Positions 18,370 through 28,616 of a DNA stretch of 64,000 bases are shown one piece after another. Positions within the stretch are counted from its first letter, which is position 1, and the number at the start of each line of letters is the position of its first letter. The stretch is taken from positions 310,001 to 374,000 of the forward strand of contig JAEZJF010000013.1 in assembly GCA_023415825.1 (NCBI GenBank), read 5' to 3'. Both the position numbers and the translations under genes were made by a program. Below the pieces are notes generated by a model. It was given only the letters and a program-made list of their open reading frames with translations. It was not told the DNA's origin and did not search any database. This DNA is from Bacillota bacterium (lineage in GTDB: Bacteria; Bacillota; Clostridia; DSM-8532).

Positions 18370-20151
18370 ATGAAAAAGACAAGAAGTATCGCCTTTTTAC
18401 TTAGTGTTGTTATGCTGCTTTCTATTTTTGCTCTGGCAGGATGTGCAGGAAAAGAACAAACCGATCCGGATGGTGCACTGAATATTAATTACTGGATTCC
18501 GGTTGGTGAAGATTCAACTTACTATTTGTCTTATGAGGATAATCCCGCTGTTAAATACATGGAAAGAATGGAGTTTAACGGCCGAAAAATTGACCTCGAT
18601 TTTACCATTCCCATTAGCGGCTCTGAACTTGACAATTTTAATACTCTTCTGGCCACAGATGAATATGCGGATATCATGGATATGTCCTTTTCCAACAATA
18701 GTGCAACAGAGATGTATGAGGATGGAATTATCTGGGACCTGACTCCATATATAGAGAAGTATATGCCCAACTATATGAAAATACTTAATAACAACCCTGA
18801 TATAGCACCTTACACCTATGCCGAGGTCGATGGAGAGAAAAAAATTCTCTCTATTCATGCCTTAAGCGAAGAAGTATTGGGGAATTTCATGGGGTTCCTT
18901 TATCGCCGTGATTGGGTTGCCAAATACGGTACGGATCCCAAGACCGGTAAAGCGTTCGAATATGGTTTTTCTGATCCTAATGATAAGTCCACCTGGTATG
19001 ATAATGTTGTTTTTCCGAGCGGTGATGTTGACCCTGTCTACATCAGTGACTGGGAATGGATGTTTGATATCTTTACAAAAGCGCTTGCAGATTTGGAGGT
19101 AACAGACGGCTACTGTTTATCTCTCTATTATAAAGGCTATAATGAAGATGGTACTCTTTTCAACGCCTTTGGCGGAACTTCTCCTATGTGGTATCGCGAT
19201 TTAAACGGAAACGCAGCGTTTGCAGGTGACAGCGAAAATATGCGCACATATCTGGATTGCATGAACAACTGGTACCAAACAGGTTGGGTCGATAAAAATT
19301 TCGCAGAGCATACAAGCGATATGGCCTTTGCAATAGACTCGGAGAAGGTTCATACCGGTAAGGTTGGTATGTGGATTGGTCGCCGTGGTGAGACAGGCAC
19401 ACAAATGGATGTCGGGGATAAGCTTACGAGCGGAATTGTAGCCTATGGGGCCCGTCAGCCCATCAATGACGTCTATGGGACCGAAGCAGTGAAAAATAAA
19501 ACTCCGTATAGTATGTATCAATATTCCCGGTTACGCGGATCTATCGTTATCACTAATAAGGTAGCTGAGGAGGATTTACCAACCTTGCTGTCTTTTCTGG
19601 ACTATCTCTATACACCCGAGGGCGGCGCGCTGATATGCCTGGGTTTGACAAAGGAGCAGTTTGAAGAAACCCAGGATGAATCCTACATTAAGTTTGGCCT
19701 GACAAACGGAGCATACCAGACCGAGGTACAGACAGATGGTTCAATCAAATATATCCGGGAAGAGTCTCTGCGCAATGATAATAACCTTGCCTCTGCTATG
19801 GCTGCCAAACGAATCACCACCGGTTATTATGCCAAAGGCTTTGTTCCGGCACTAAACGCCAGTTATACCCAATATGCCCAGAATGCGATGGCACAATGGG
19901 ACTACTATCTTAACACTGGAACTCCCCAAAAGGCTATTCAAGCCCAGTTTTCCAGCGAAGAGTCCAATACATACAATAAGGTGTTTTCCAATATTGATAC
20001 TTTTATGTCAACTAACATTCCCAAATTTATAAAGGGCAATTTGAACGCCCGCGACGATAAGGATTGGGGAGACTACGTCAAGATGCTTAACAAATATTCC
20101 CCTGATAAAGTCACATCCATCTATCAGCGCCTGTTCGCTACATTCAAATAA
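18370..20151 (+). CDS. Sugar ABC importer substrate-binding lipoprotein (LplA-type)
   Basis: Extracellular solute-binding lipoprotein, 593 aa. The signal peptide ends in a lipobox LAGC (Cys25), so it is anchored to the outer face of the membrane. The long size and the Trp/Tyr-rich body (for example DYLYTPEGGALICLGLT at about residues 413-429) fit the LplA-type family 1 binding proteins for complex oligosaccharides. AAAGGAGG precedes the ATG. A strong terminator follows, and the permeases come later (23428 and 24406) with the AraC regulator gene between. The ligand cannot be read from sequence. Confidence 0.85.
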   Translation: MKKTRSIAFLLSVVMLLSIFALAGCAGKEQTDPDGALNINYWIPVGEDSTYYLSYEDNPAVKYMERMEFNGRKIDLDFTIPISGSELDNFNTLLATDEYADIMDMSFSNNSATEMYEDGIIWDLTPYIEKYMPNYMKILNNNPDIAPYTYAEVDGEKKILSIHALSEEVLGNFMGFLYRRDWVAKYGTDPKTGKAFEYGFSDPNDKSTWYDNVVFPSGDVDPVYISDWEWMFDIFTKALADLEVTDGYCLSLYYKGYNEDGTLFNAFGGTSPMWYRDLNGNAAFAGDSENMRTYLDCMNNWYQTGWVDKNFAEHTSDMAFAIDSEKVHTGKVGMWIGRRGETGTQMDVGDKLTSGIVAYGARQPINDVYGTEAVKNKTPYSMYQYSRLRGSIVITNKVAEEDLPTLLSFLDYLYTPEGGALICLGLTKEQFEETQDESYIKFGLTNGAYQTEVQTDGSIKYIREESLRNDNNLASAMAAKRITTGYYAKGFVPALNASYTQYAQNAMAQWDYYLNTGTPQKAIQAQFSSEESNTYNKVFSNIDTFMSTNIPKFIKGNLNARDDKDWGDYVKMLNKYSPDKVTSIYQRLFATFK

Positions 20152-20165
20152 AGTTGTATATGGAA

Positions 20166-20202
20166 CGCTCCACTTGTGAAAAGCAAGTGGAGCGCTTTTT
20201 TT
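20166..20202 (+). terminator. Rho-independent terminator after the binding-protein gene
   Basis: CGCTCCACTTG (20166-20176) and CAAGTGGAGCG (20184-20194) form a perfect 11-bp stem with a 7-nt loop, followed by CTTTTTTT. It ends the lipoprotein transcript. Confidence 0.95.
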
Positions 20203-20203
20203 A

Positions 20204-20269
20204 GGGTCGAGGCTTGTGGTGCATTCTGGTGGGAACGCACCTTTATTATACGGGTCGAGGCTTGTGGTG
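20204..20269. repeat. 18-bp direct repeat pair
   Basis: GGGTCGAGGCTTGTGGTG occurs exactly at 20204-20221 and 20252-20269, 48 bp apart, right after the terminator. No gene overlaps it. It could be a duplicated protein site or the trace of a small insertion. Confidence 0.6.
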
Positions 20270-20344
20270 ATGCCTATCAAAGCGGTAGTTCACCAAATTA
20301 TCTGTTAATAAGACTAAATAACTAACTGTATAACCAATGAATGA

Positions 20345-20373
20345 TTGCCTAAATGACTGACTTTTTCTATAAT
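20345..20373 (+). promoter_or_regulatory. Promoter of the AraC regulator gene
   Basis: TTGCCT (20345-20350) and a perfect TATAAT (20368-20373) are 17 bp apart, giving a leader of about 130 nt before the AraC gene. This is the best sigma-A-type promoter in the region. Confidence 0.75.
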
Positions 20374-20510
20374 GAGAATACATCTTCATCATACATAGCG
20401 GCGTAGTGTAAGGGAAGCGGATCTGTGAACTGTCTATCATCCCGGGACATTTACACCAAAGGAGAGCACTGAAACAGGACATCTCTGAGCTGTGAGGAAA
20501 GGAGATAAAC

Positions 20511-21734
20511 ATGGAAATTAATAATAGAGTAGAACTTTTTCTTGAATTGGTCTCCTGTTGCCATGACCTTTCCTATTGGCTGGTTGACAGTAATTTTTCT
20601 TTGATTTCAACCAATTGCGAGGAGAAAGAGTTATTTTCCAAGCTACTTTTCAGCAGACAGGTGCATTGTGAGCAAATCCTAGCTTACGCCCAAGAGGAAA
20701 ATGCACCGCTGATTACATCAATTCAGACTGGAATAGAATGGGCGTCTGTGTTTGAGAAAGAAAACGGTCGTCTGAAACATATTCATATTTTAGGCCCCTT
20801 ATATCCCAGTGAGGTATCGAAAAAGACAATCGAAACCGTACTGGATCATCATTATAATATATCCTTGTGGTACAGGCACAAGGTAATTGCCCAGCTTACC
20901 AGCCTGCCGGTGATATCACCGACACGGTTTTTCCCTTATGTGCAAATGCTTCATTATTGTGTCACCGGGGAAAAGATTGCATTCACCGATATCCGGCAAG
21001 AGAACTTGCAGAAGCCTGCTACTATGCCGAAGGAGAATGAGGAGGAACCCACCAGCAGACATGCCGGTGTATATGCGGCCGAACAGGAGCTTTTTAAGAT
21101 GATTGAGGATGGAAATCTCAATTATAAAGCTGCGCTGAGTAACGCTGCTTTAAAGGCATCATACGGGAGTGCTAACCATAGCGGTGACCCGATTAGAAAA
21201 AGCATGGCGGTGGGAATAACATTCATTGCCCTTAGCATCCGAGCGGCTATACGCGGAGGACTGCCTCCATCCACGGCATATGCTGTGGGAGATTATTATG
21301 AGACATTAGTGGCTAATTGTAATAGCATTACCGAAATGGCTGGTATTCTTAACACGATGTATGCAGATTTTATCAGGCGGGTACATAAATGCCGTACCAG
21401 TCCCCATATATCAAAGCCCATACAGACATGCTGCGACTATATCAAAATGTATGTAAGTGAAAAAATCACGTTGGATACGCTTGCCGATGTTGCCGGATAT
21501 ACTGAATACTATTTGACACGCAAGTTTAAAAAGGAGATGGGCATCAGTATTTGGGACTATATCAATGAGGCGAAGATTGAGCAGGCAAAGATTCTCCTGT
21601 CAGACCCGTCACTGACAATACAGGATATCAGCAACATGCTAAACTACTGCTCAAGAAGCTATTTCAGTGAAGTTTTTCAAAAACATGTGAGCAGTTCCCC
21701 GTCAGAATACAGAAAGAACAAATTAATGATGTAA
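20511..21734 (+). CDS. AraC-family transcriptional regulator
   Basis: 407 aa. The last 100 residues are a typical AraC double helix-turn-helix domain (CDYIKMYVSEKITLDTLADV..., FKKEMGISIWDYINEAKIEQA, ISNMLNYCSRSYFSEVFQKH, ending SPSEYRKNK). The N-terminal 300 residues are a sensor region I do not recognise; it may bind a ligand directly. It sits between the importer lipoprotein gene and the permease operon, so it probably controls one or both. AAAGGAG precedes the ATG. Confidence 0.88.
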   Translation: MEINNRVELFLELVSCCHDLSYWLVDSNFSLISTNCEEKELFSKLLFSRQVHCEQILAYAQEENAPLITSIQTGIEWASVFEKENGRLKHIHILGPLYPSEVSKKTIETVLDHHYNISLWYRHKVIAQLTSLPVISPTRFFPYVQMLHYCVTGEKIAFTDIRQENLQKPATMPKENEEEPTSRHAGVYAAEQELFKMIEDGNLNYKAALSNAALKASYGSANHSGDPIRKSMAVGITFIALSIRAAIRGGLPPSTAYAVGDYYETLVANCNSITEMAGILNTMYADFIRRVHKCRTSPHISKPIQTCCDYIKMYVSEKITLDTLADVAGYTEYYLTRKFKKEMGISIWDYINEAKIEQAKILLSDPSLTIQDISNMLNYCSRSYFSEVFQKHVSSSPSEYRKNKLMM

Positions 21735-21910
21735 CATAAATCTGCATGGGTGTGATACATTTAAAAATACGAAAACATGACAAATCTGTGGTCATAATAG
21801 CCAACAAGCGAATTCAGCACTTCTCAATAGTATGTTATTCTTAGCAATACCAGTGTATTTTGTGTTTCATAAAATACGCACGCTTCTAGCAATACGGAAA
21901 GGATATAAGC

Positions 21911-23416
21911 ATGAATACTTATCGTGAAGCTTTAAAGGAAATTCCAGCTTACAAATACGACGTTGTGGTGGCAGGCGGGGGTACAGCTGGGGTGGTAGCG
22001 GCACTGGCAGCTGCAAGGAATGGTGCAAAGACGGTTCTGGTTGAGGCAAAGGGTTATGTCGGCGGCACCATGCTTGAGGGAGGCACGGCATTGCATAGCT
22101 TCTTTTCGCTGGGCAAGCTGTTCGGTCGGGAATCGAAGCAAATAGTCAAGGGCATTCCAGACGAGATTATCCAAAGACTGGCTGCTGTAGGCGGATCTAC
22201 CGGCCATTTGACCTCACCGGATGAATATGATTATGACGAGGCCTGTACTCTGATTGACGTGGAGCAATACAAGCTTGTTGCGGCAGAGATGCTGGAAGAG
22301 GCCGGAGTAGATATTTATTTTAACACACTGGTATCCGAAGCTGACGTCTCTAACGGCCATATAAACGGAATAATCGTGCAAAGCCGTGTAGAAGGACGGC
22401 TGTATTTTGCCGCAAAATGCTTTATCGATGCCACTGGCTGGGGAGATTTAAGTGCTTATGCAGGGGCAAAGTATATTGTTCCTCAAGAGTATTCGGTGGC
22501 AAACAGCATTGGAATAGCCGGCATAGATGTAGAAAAATATACCGAATATCTTCAGAAAAATAATGGTGTCTCAAGTGTGACATATGGCCCGCGTGATGGT
22601 AGGCCTAATAAGATTCTACGTGCCAATGCACCTTATCATCGTGTGCTGTCGACCCTGATGGAACAGCACGCGCGAAAGAGCAAGGGCTGCCAGTCCATGA
22701 GTGAGGAAGAAAAACACGCCGCTGAGATGGCAATGGCCAACGATTTAAATACCATACCCATCGAGTTTCAGAGAGAAATGGCAAAACTTGCTTTGACACT
22801 TACGTTTACGACTATGCGTGACAACTATCTCATGTTTCTTAAACTTAACTACGTCATGAAAAATGGCGTTACAAGCCAGACAGAAATGACCAAAGCCGAA
22901 ATTGAGCTTCGTCGGCGGCAGCAACGTGCAATCGAACTGTTGCGCGCATATATCCCTGGCTGTGAGAATGCGTTTATTGCCAGAACCTCGCCGACGCTCT
23001 GCACGCGCCGGGGGCGCAGTATCATCTGCGAGTATGACATTACCAATGAAGATATTCTTGCAGGGCAGCATTTTGAGGACGATATTCTTTATTTTGGATT
23101 TCATGACTGTGCCCCTAAAATGCATGTCGGCGGGGATGGTACTTATGGAATCCCCCTCAGGGCTATACTTGTTAAGGATATCGACAATCTATTTGCCGTG
23201 GGCATGATGATCTCAACCGATTATCACGCCTACATGTCCACAAGAAATACGGTTTCCTGTATGGGGCAGGGGCAGGCTGCGGGTACCTGCGCTGCGTTGG
23301 CCGTGCAACTGGGTGTTTTACCCAAACAAGTTCCTTATGATGAATTAAAAAATCAGTTGTTGGCTGAGGGCGTTTATCTTGGAGACTGTTTAGATGATAT
23401 TTCAATTAAGGGGTGA
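21911..23416 (+). CDS. FAD-dependent oxidoreductase
   Basis: 501 aa flavoprotein of the FAD-dependent oxidoreductase family found in many sugar-use clusters (PF12831-like). The N-terminal dinucleotide motif GGGTAG (about residues 22-27) lies in VVVAGGGTAGVVAALAAARNGAKTVLVEAKGYVGG, and the conserved late segment DNLFAVGMMISTDYHAYMSTRNTVSC is the second FAD-contact region. It probably oxidises a sugar or sugar acid brought in by the neighbouring importer. No signal peptide is seen. It is the first gene of the operon that runs to the LrgB gene. Confidence 0.8.
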   Translation: MNTYREALKEIPAYKYDVVVAGGGTAGVVAALAAARNGAKTVLVEAKGYVGGTMLEGGTALHSFFSLGKLFGRESKQIVKGIPDEIIQRLAAVGGSTGHLTSPDEYDYDEACTLIDVEQYKLVAAEMLEEAGVDIYFNTLVSEADVSNGHINGIIVQSRVEGRLYFAAKCFIDATGWGDLSAYAGAKYIVPQEYSVANSIGIAGIDVEKYTEYLQKNNGVSSVTYGPRDGRPNKILRANAPYHRVLSTLMEQHARKSKGCQSMSEEEKHAAEMAMANDLNTIPIEFQREMAKLALTLTFTTMRDNYLMFLKLNYVMKNGVTSQTEMTKAEIELRRRQQRAIELLRAYIPGCENAFIARTSPTLCTRRGRSIICEYDITNEDILAGQHFEDDILYFGFHDCAPKMHVGGDGTYGIPLRAILVKDIDNLFAVGMMISTDYHAYMSTRNTVSCMGQGQAAGTCAALAVQLGVLPKQVPYDELKNQLLAEGVYLGDCLDDISIKG

Positions 23417-23427
23417 GGGGCTTGATA

Positions 23428-24390
23428 ATGAAAAATAAAAACGCGGGAAGTAAGAAAACAAGTCGTGTACGTTTAATGGAAGGGACCTGGGCGTATGACT
23501 TTAGTCGTAACAAGACAATCTATCTATTATTTGTTCCTGTAATGCTCTTCTTTATAATTTTCCATTACCTTCCGATGGGTGGGCTTTTGATGGCCTTTCA
23601 AGATTATAAAGTCACCAGAGGAATATTGGGCAGTAAATGGGTAATGTTTCAGAACTTTATAGATTTATTTACAGGGGACACATTTCTTCTGGTGTTCCGA
23701 AATACTGCTGTAATAGCGCTGCTCAAAATGACTGTAGGGTTCGCTGCTCCGGTTATTCTGGCAGTATTGTTCTCAGAACTCAGACTTAGAAAATTTACGC
23801 GCACTGTGCAAGTTGCCAGCTATATGCCTTATTTTGTGTCTGCAGTTGTAGTAACAACGCTGTCAAGCGAATTTCTTTCCAGCACAGGTGCCTTAACAAC
23901 GCTTCTTAGCTGGTTCGGTTTGGATATGCAGAACTGGCTGGCAAATCCCAACATTCCGGTATTTTGGATAATCTATACTGGCATAGAAATATGGCAGGGC
24001 GCAGGATGGGGCTCCATAATCTATTTTGCAGCTATTCAGAATGTCAACGGAGATCTTCATGAGGCCGCGGCAATTGACGGTGCGAATCGCTGGATAAGGC
24101 TTTGGAAAATTACATTGCCGAGTATCTTGCCGCTGATAGTAGTAATGTTTACCATGCATATCGGTCTCGTATTCAAAGGAGGCTTTGATAAGATTCTGCT
24201 GCTTTACATGCCATCCACATATGATGTGGCTGATGTTCTATATACTTATACATACCGTATGGCATTTGGAACGACCGTAAACTATGGCCTTGCCACCGCA
24301 TCGGGATTATTCCAGTCCGTAGTTGCAACCACGCTGTTGATTATCTCGAATAAATTGAGCAAGAAAGCCTCAAGCAGTTCATTATTTTAA
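23428..24390 (+). CDS. Sugar ABC importer permease (LplB-type)
   Basis: About 320 aa, six predicted membrane helices. The permease-ATPase contact motif EAAAIDGANRWIRLWKITLP (around residues 213-232) is intact. It belongs to the LplB type of the CUT1 sugar family that pairs with long lipoprotein binders such as the one at 18370. I chose the ATG at 23428, which follows GAGGGG by 7 bp, over the upstream GTG that overlaps the FAD gene stop. It is followed directly by the second permease gene. No ATPase gene is seen in this operon. Confidence 0.88.
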   Translation: MKNKNAGSKKTSRVRLMEGTWAYDFSRNKTIYLLFVPVMLFFIIFHYLPMGGLLMAFQDYKVTRGILGSKWVMFQNFIDLFTGDTFLLVFRNTAVIALLKMTVGFAAPVILAVLFSELRLRKFTRTVQVASYMPYFVSAVVVTTLSSEFLSSTGALTTLLSWFGLDMQNWLANPNIPVFWIIYTGIEIWQGAGWGSIIYFAAIQNVNGDLHEAAAIDGANRWIRLWKITLPSILPLIVVMFTMHIGLVFKGGFDKILLLYMPSTYDVADVLYTYTYRMAFGTTVNYGLATASGLFQSVVATTLLIISNKLSKKASSSSLF

Positions 24391-24405
24391 GGGGGGACAG
24401 ATATT

Positions 24406-25332
24406 ATGACTGTGAGTAAAATATTAAAGCTAAAATCTGAAAAAGCAGACTATCGCTCCAGCATGATTGAGAGCAAATCGGTTGGGAGCATTATAGCCGA
24501 TATCGTACTTATCATTATACTGCTTATTATCGCTTTTGTTTGCACTATTCCCTTATGGCATAGCCTGATGTCTTCCTTGTCCAATGGTCAATTGTTGTTT
24601 GGTCATGACGGGCTTGTTGTCTGGCCTATTGGTGAACCTACATTGGAGGGATACAGACTCATTCTTCAAGATAACAACATTATCCGTGGTTACACAAACA
24701 CGCTGATTTATGTGGCTGGCAATATTGCGGCTGGTTTTGTTCTTAACACCCTTGGCGGATATGTCCTCAGCAGAAAAACCAAACTAAAATCACTTCTTAC
24801 CATATTTGTTGTGTTCACCATGCTGTTTAGCGGCGGAATCGTACCCCTTTACATGGTCGTACGCTCTCTTGGTATGGTAGGAACAAGATGGGCGCTGATT
24901 CTGCCCCACTGTACCAATGGTGCTTTTATTGTAATGATGATAAAGGCTTTTGATTCTGTTCCTGAAGAGACGGTGGAATCAGCCAGAATAGACGGCGCAG
25001 GCCATATCCGAGTGATGTTTCAGATCATGTTGCCTCAGTGCTTTAACTTTGCACTTGTAACCATGGTAAACACAGGAATCATTGCATGGAATGCATGGAT
25101 GTCGGCGGCCATCTATGTCCCAACCGACAAGAGCAGATGGCCGCTGCAGCTTTGGGTACGGGATATTGTGGCTAGAAACCAAGACTTTCTTAACTGGACG
25201 AATCCGGATTTCAATCGTTACTTAGTACAGTACAGTGTCATCATTCTCGCAACATTACCACTGCTGCTCCTCTTTCCCTTTTTCCTGAAACGATTAGAAA
25301 AGGGTATGGCAAAAGGCGCCGTTAAGGGATAA
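24406..25332 (+). CDS. Sugar ABC importer permease (LplC-type)
   Basis: 308 aa second permease of the same importer. It has six predicted helices and the contact motif ESARIDGAGHIRVMFQIMLP (about residues 190-209), a variant of EAA-x3-G. The C terminus LEKGMAKGAVKG is typical of LplC-type proteins. It lies 16 bp after the first permease gene with a GGGGGG-rich ribosome site, and 38 bp before the reductase gene. Confidence 0.88.
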   Translation: MTVSKILKLKSEKADYRSSMIESKSVGSIIADIVLIIILLIIAFVCTIPLWHSLMSSLSNGQLLFGHDGLVVWPIGEPTLEGYRLILQDNNIIRGYTNTLIYVAGNIAAGFVLNTLGGYVLSRKTKLKSLLTIFVVFTMLFSGGIVPLYMVVRSLGMVGTRWALILPHCTNGAFIVMMIKAFDSVPEETVESARIDGAGHIRVMFQIMLPQCFNFALVTMVNTGIIAWNAWMSAAIYVPTDKSRWPLQLWVRDIVARNQDFLNWTNPDFNRYLVQYSVIILATLPLLLLFPFFLKRLEKGMAKGAVKG

Positions 25333-25369
25333 CCCTAGGGGTAAAAATCATGTTTAGGAGGATCTTATT

Positions 25370-26254
25370 GTGAAAATTGGATTTATTGGTCTTGGAATTA
25401 TGGGAAAACCAATGGCAAAGAATATTCTGCGCGGCGGATATAGAGATTTAGTTGTCAGTAACCTTACCCAATCAGCAGTAGACGAACTCGTCGCATTGGG
25501 GGCAAAGGCAGGATCAAACGCCGAAATTGGGGCCACCTGCGATGTCGTACTGACAATGCTTCCAAATTCGCCCGAGGTAAAGTCTGTCATGCTTGGCGAG
25601 GACGGTGTTGTCGCATCTATGAAAGCCGGACAGGTTTTTATAGATATGAGCTCCATCAATCCTGTTGCAAGCAAAGAGATAGCGGCAGAGCTTGAAAAGC
25701 GTGGAGTAGAGATGCTGGATGCTCCCGTGTCTGGAGGGGAACCGAAAGCCATTGACGGTACTCTCAGTTTTATGGTAGGCGGCAAACAGGAAGTGTTCGA
25801 CCGATTTAAGCCCTTGTTATTAACCATGGGCGCATCTGTAGTTAGATGTGGACAAATAAGTGCGGGCAATACCACAAAGCTGGCAAATCAGATAATTGTG
25901 GCCTGCAATATCCAGGCACTTGCCGAAGCTCTTACTATGGCACAAAAGGCAGGAGTGGACCCACAACTGGTCTTTGAAGCAATTCGTGGCGGACTTGCCG
26001 GTTCGACCGTCATGGAAGCCAAGGCACCCATGATGATAGCCGGAAACGATCAACCCGGATTCAAAATTGATCTGCACATAAAGGATCTAAATAATGCGCT
26101 TGACTGCGCGCATACGTTTGGGGCGACCGTTCCCATGACCGCACAGGTTCAGGAGATCCTGCAATATCTTCACAATAGCGGATACGGTCAGAACGATCAT
26201 TCTGCCATCGCAAAATACTATGAAAAGCTGACGAGTATTAAAATTGGCCGCTAA
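25370..26254 (+). CDS. Beta-hydroxyacid dehydrogenase (2-hydroxy-3-oxopropionate reductase-like)
   Basis: 294 aa member of the 3-hydroxyacid dehydrogenase family that includes tartronate semialdehyde reductase (GarR), which makes D-glycerate. It has the N-terminal Rossmann motif GFIGLGIMGKPMAKN (residues 4-18), the substrate motif DAPVSGGEPKAIDG (about 124-137) and the catalytic Lys in AGNTTKLANQ (about 170). GTG start after AGGAGG. Sequence alone cannot separate GarR from relatives acting on 3-hydroxyisobutyrate or tetronates. In this operon it likely handles an acid made from the imported sugar. Confidence 0.85.
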   Translation: MKIGFIGLGIMGKPMAKNILRGGYRDLVVSNLTQSAVDELVALGAKAGSNAEIGATCDVVLTMLPNSPEVKSVMLGEDGVVASMKAGQVFIDMSSINPVASKEIAAELEKRGVEMLDAPVSGGEPKAIDGTLSFMVGGKQEVFDRFKPLLLTMGASVVRCGQISAGNTTKLANQIIVACNIQALAEALTMAQKAGVDPQLVFEAIRGGLAGSTVMEAKAPMMIAGNDQPGFKIDLHIKDLNNALDCAHTFGATVPMTAQVQEILQYLHNSGYGQNDHSAIAKYYEKLTSIKIGR

Positions 26255-26353
26255 ACAAGCCTTTCCCAAAATATCATGAAGGGCTCCAATTCAGGATAGA
26301 TTATCCAAATAAAAGTCCTCTGAAGAAGCCATTAAGAAAACAGGAGCATATAC

Positions 26354-28549
26354 ATGAGAAAAAAGAAACCTTTTAATGAAGGCTGGTATTTTCAGGGCCA
26401 GGATAACGGAACCTCCAAAAACTATACCATCACTTTACCCCATACGTGGAATGCGGAGGACGGGCAGGATGGCGGCAATGACTACTACCGTGGTACCTGC
26501 CGGTATACAAAAAAGTTTCCCTGCCCGACGTTGGAACCAGGAGAGGAGGCTTGGCTGGAATTTGAAGGAGCAGCCATGACGGCTGAAGTATACTTAAATG
26601 ACAGAAAGCTTGCCCGCCATGAGGGGGGCTACTCCACCTTTCGCGTTAATATTACCGAAGCGTTGATGGCTGAAAATCTGCTGACCATCTTGGTTAACAA
26701 CGGAAAGAATCGTACAGTATATCCTCAAAAAGCAGACTTTACTTTCTATGGCGGCCTATATCGTGAAGTGTCTCTTATAATCGTACCGTCTTCTCATTTT
26801 GTTCTCGACTACTATGGAAGCCCCGGTATCAAGGTGACGCCGAAGCTGTCTGCGAACCTAAAAATCGCAGAAGTGACGGTGGAAGCTTGGGTCTCAGGTT
26901 TTACTAAGTGCGTTAAATTTACAGTGGATGGCAAAGCACAGGATACAGAAATTATCAATGGTTACGCAAAATGCGTGTTTATGCTCCCAGAGGTACACCT
27001 TTGGGATGCGGTGGAAGACCCTTACTTGTACGCTGCTCGAGCTGAGTTGGAAACCGGGGATGCGATAGAAACCACTTTCGGATGCCGATCCATTGCTTAT
27101 GATCCAGAAAAAGGCTTTCTGCTCAATGGGAGACCTTATCGCCTGTGCGGTGCAGCCCGCCATCAGGATCGACAGGGTCTGGGCAGCGCTCTGACAAAGG
27201 CAGAACATGATGAAGACATGGCCTTGATGTTGGAAATAGGTGCCAATACCGTACGTCTGGCCCACTACCAACACAGCCAGTATTTTTACCATCTATGCGA
27301 CAAATACGGCATGATTGTTTGGGCTGAAATCCCTTATATCACCGAACATATGCCAGAGGGACGAGAAAATACAATAAGTCAGATGACCGAGCTCATCGTA
27401 CAAAACTATAACCACCCTTCTATTGTGTGCTGGGGGCTGTCCAATGAGATTACAGCCACGGGAGGCGTCAATGACGATATGGTGGAGAATCATAAATTGC
27501 TTAACGATCTGTGTCACAAGCTGGATGCCACACGCCCCACCACCATGGCTCATGCATTTATGCTGGATTTCAACGATCCCTTCGTCATGTTGTCGGACAT
27601 TCGGAGCTATAATCTCTACTTTGGCTGGTATCTGGGGGAGGCAGAGCAAAATAATCAATGGTTTGATGATTTTCACGCTGCACACCCGGATGCAGTTATA
27701 GGCCTTTCAGAGTATGGTGCAGATGCAAATCCGCAGTATCAGACCAGCGCTCCTGAACGCGGAGACTGGACCGAGAGTTATCAAGCGGTGTATCATGAGC
27801 ATATGCTCAGGATGTGGAGTGAACGGCCCTATATTTGGGGCATGCATTGCTGGAACATGTTCGACTTCGGCGCTGACGGTCGCAACGAGGGCGGAAAACC
27901 CGGTCAAAACCAGAAAGGTTTAGTCACCTTTGACCGTAAAACAAAAAAGGATGCCTTTTATGTCTACAAGGCTTACCTTTCTAAAGATCCTTTCGTATAT
28001 CTTTGCAACAGGCGTTATCAAGACCGTTTGGAAAGCTTGACCGAGGTAAAAGTTTATTCAAATCAGCCTTACGTGGAACTTTATGTAGATGGTAAGAAGT
28101 TCGACAAAAAAATAGGGGATAAGATATTTAAATTCTATGTACCTATTTGCTCCCAACACAAAATCGAAGCGAAAGCGGGCAATTGTATCGACACCATCAC
28201 CATACGAAAAGTAGAGCAGATTGATCCTACCTACGTCAAAGAGGTCAGTGAAATAATTAACTGGTTTGATAAGCCAGAGGAAGTAATGCGTGAAGGATAT
28301 TTTTCTATTTTTGACAGCATGGAGGATATGAAAAAGAGCCCGGCTGCGGCGGTTTTATTGGAAGATGTCATGGTAGAACTGAAGAAAGCATATGGAGATG
28401 TCGCACAAGACGTGGTCATGCCTGAATCATTGCAGCGCCAAATGGATAAATTGCCTCTGGAAAGTTTGCTCAAACAGGGTGGTAACACCTTTACTCCGGC
28501 TATGGTCAAGCAACTCAACGCTAGACTTAATCAGATTCGAAAGACGTAA
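26354..28549 (+). CDS. GH2 family glycoside hydrolase (beta-galactosidase/glucuronidase type)
   Basis: 731 aa cytoplasmic glycosidase. Domain order: N-terminal jelly roll (KPFNEGWYFQG... to about residue 180), an Ig-like domain, a TIM barrel (about 250-555) and a C-terminal extension. The catalytic acid/base Glu is in CWGLSNEITA (about 365) and the nucleophile in VIGLSEYGAD (about 452). It is shorter than LacZ. The SEYG context suggests a beta-galactosidase or beta-glucuronidase type, but the exact linkage is open. No signal peptide, so it probably acts on an imported oligosaccharide. Confidence 0.85.
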   Translation: MRKKKPFNEGWYFQGQDNGTSKNYTITLPHTWNAEDGQDGGNDYYRGTCRYTKKFPCPTLEPGEEAWLEFEGAAMTAEVYLNDRKLARHEGGYSTFRVNITEALMAENLLTILVNNGKNRTVYPQKADFTFYGGLYREVSLIIVPSSHFVLDYYGSPGIKVTPKLSANLKIAEVTVEAWVSGFTKCVKFTVDGKAQDTEIINGYAKCVFMLPEVHLWDAVEDPYLYAARAELETGDAIETTFGCRSIAYDPEKGFLLNGRPYRLCGAARHQDRQGLGSALTKAEHDEDMALMLEIGANTVRLAHYQHSQYFYHLCDKYGMIVWAEIPYITEHMPEGRENTISQMTELIVQNYNHPSIVCWGLSNEITATGGVNDDMVENHKLLNDLCHKLDATRPTTMAHAFMLDFNDPFVMLSDIRSYNLYFGWYLGEAEQNNQWFDDFHAAHPDAVIGLSEYGADANPQYQTSAPERGDWTESYQAVYHEHMLRMWSERPYIWGMHCWNMFDFGADGRNEGGKPGQNQKGLVTFDRKTKKDAFYVYKAYLSKDPFVYLCNRRYQDRLESLTEVKVYSNQPYVELYVDGKKFDKKIGDKIFKFYVPICSQHKIEAKAGNCIDTITIRKVEQIDPTYVKEVSEIINWFDKPEEVMREGYFSIFDSMEDMKKSPAAAVLLEDVMVELKKAYGDVAQDVVMPESLQRQMDKLPLESLLKQGGNTFTPAMVKQLNARLNQIRKT

Positions 28550-28616
28550 TTCTGCATAATACTCTAAAATCTGTTAGATTGATAAAAGCAATATTCATAA
28601 AACTGGGGGAATACTA

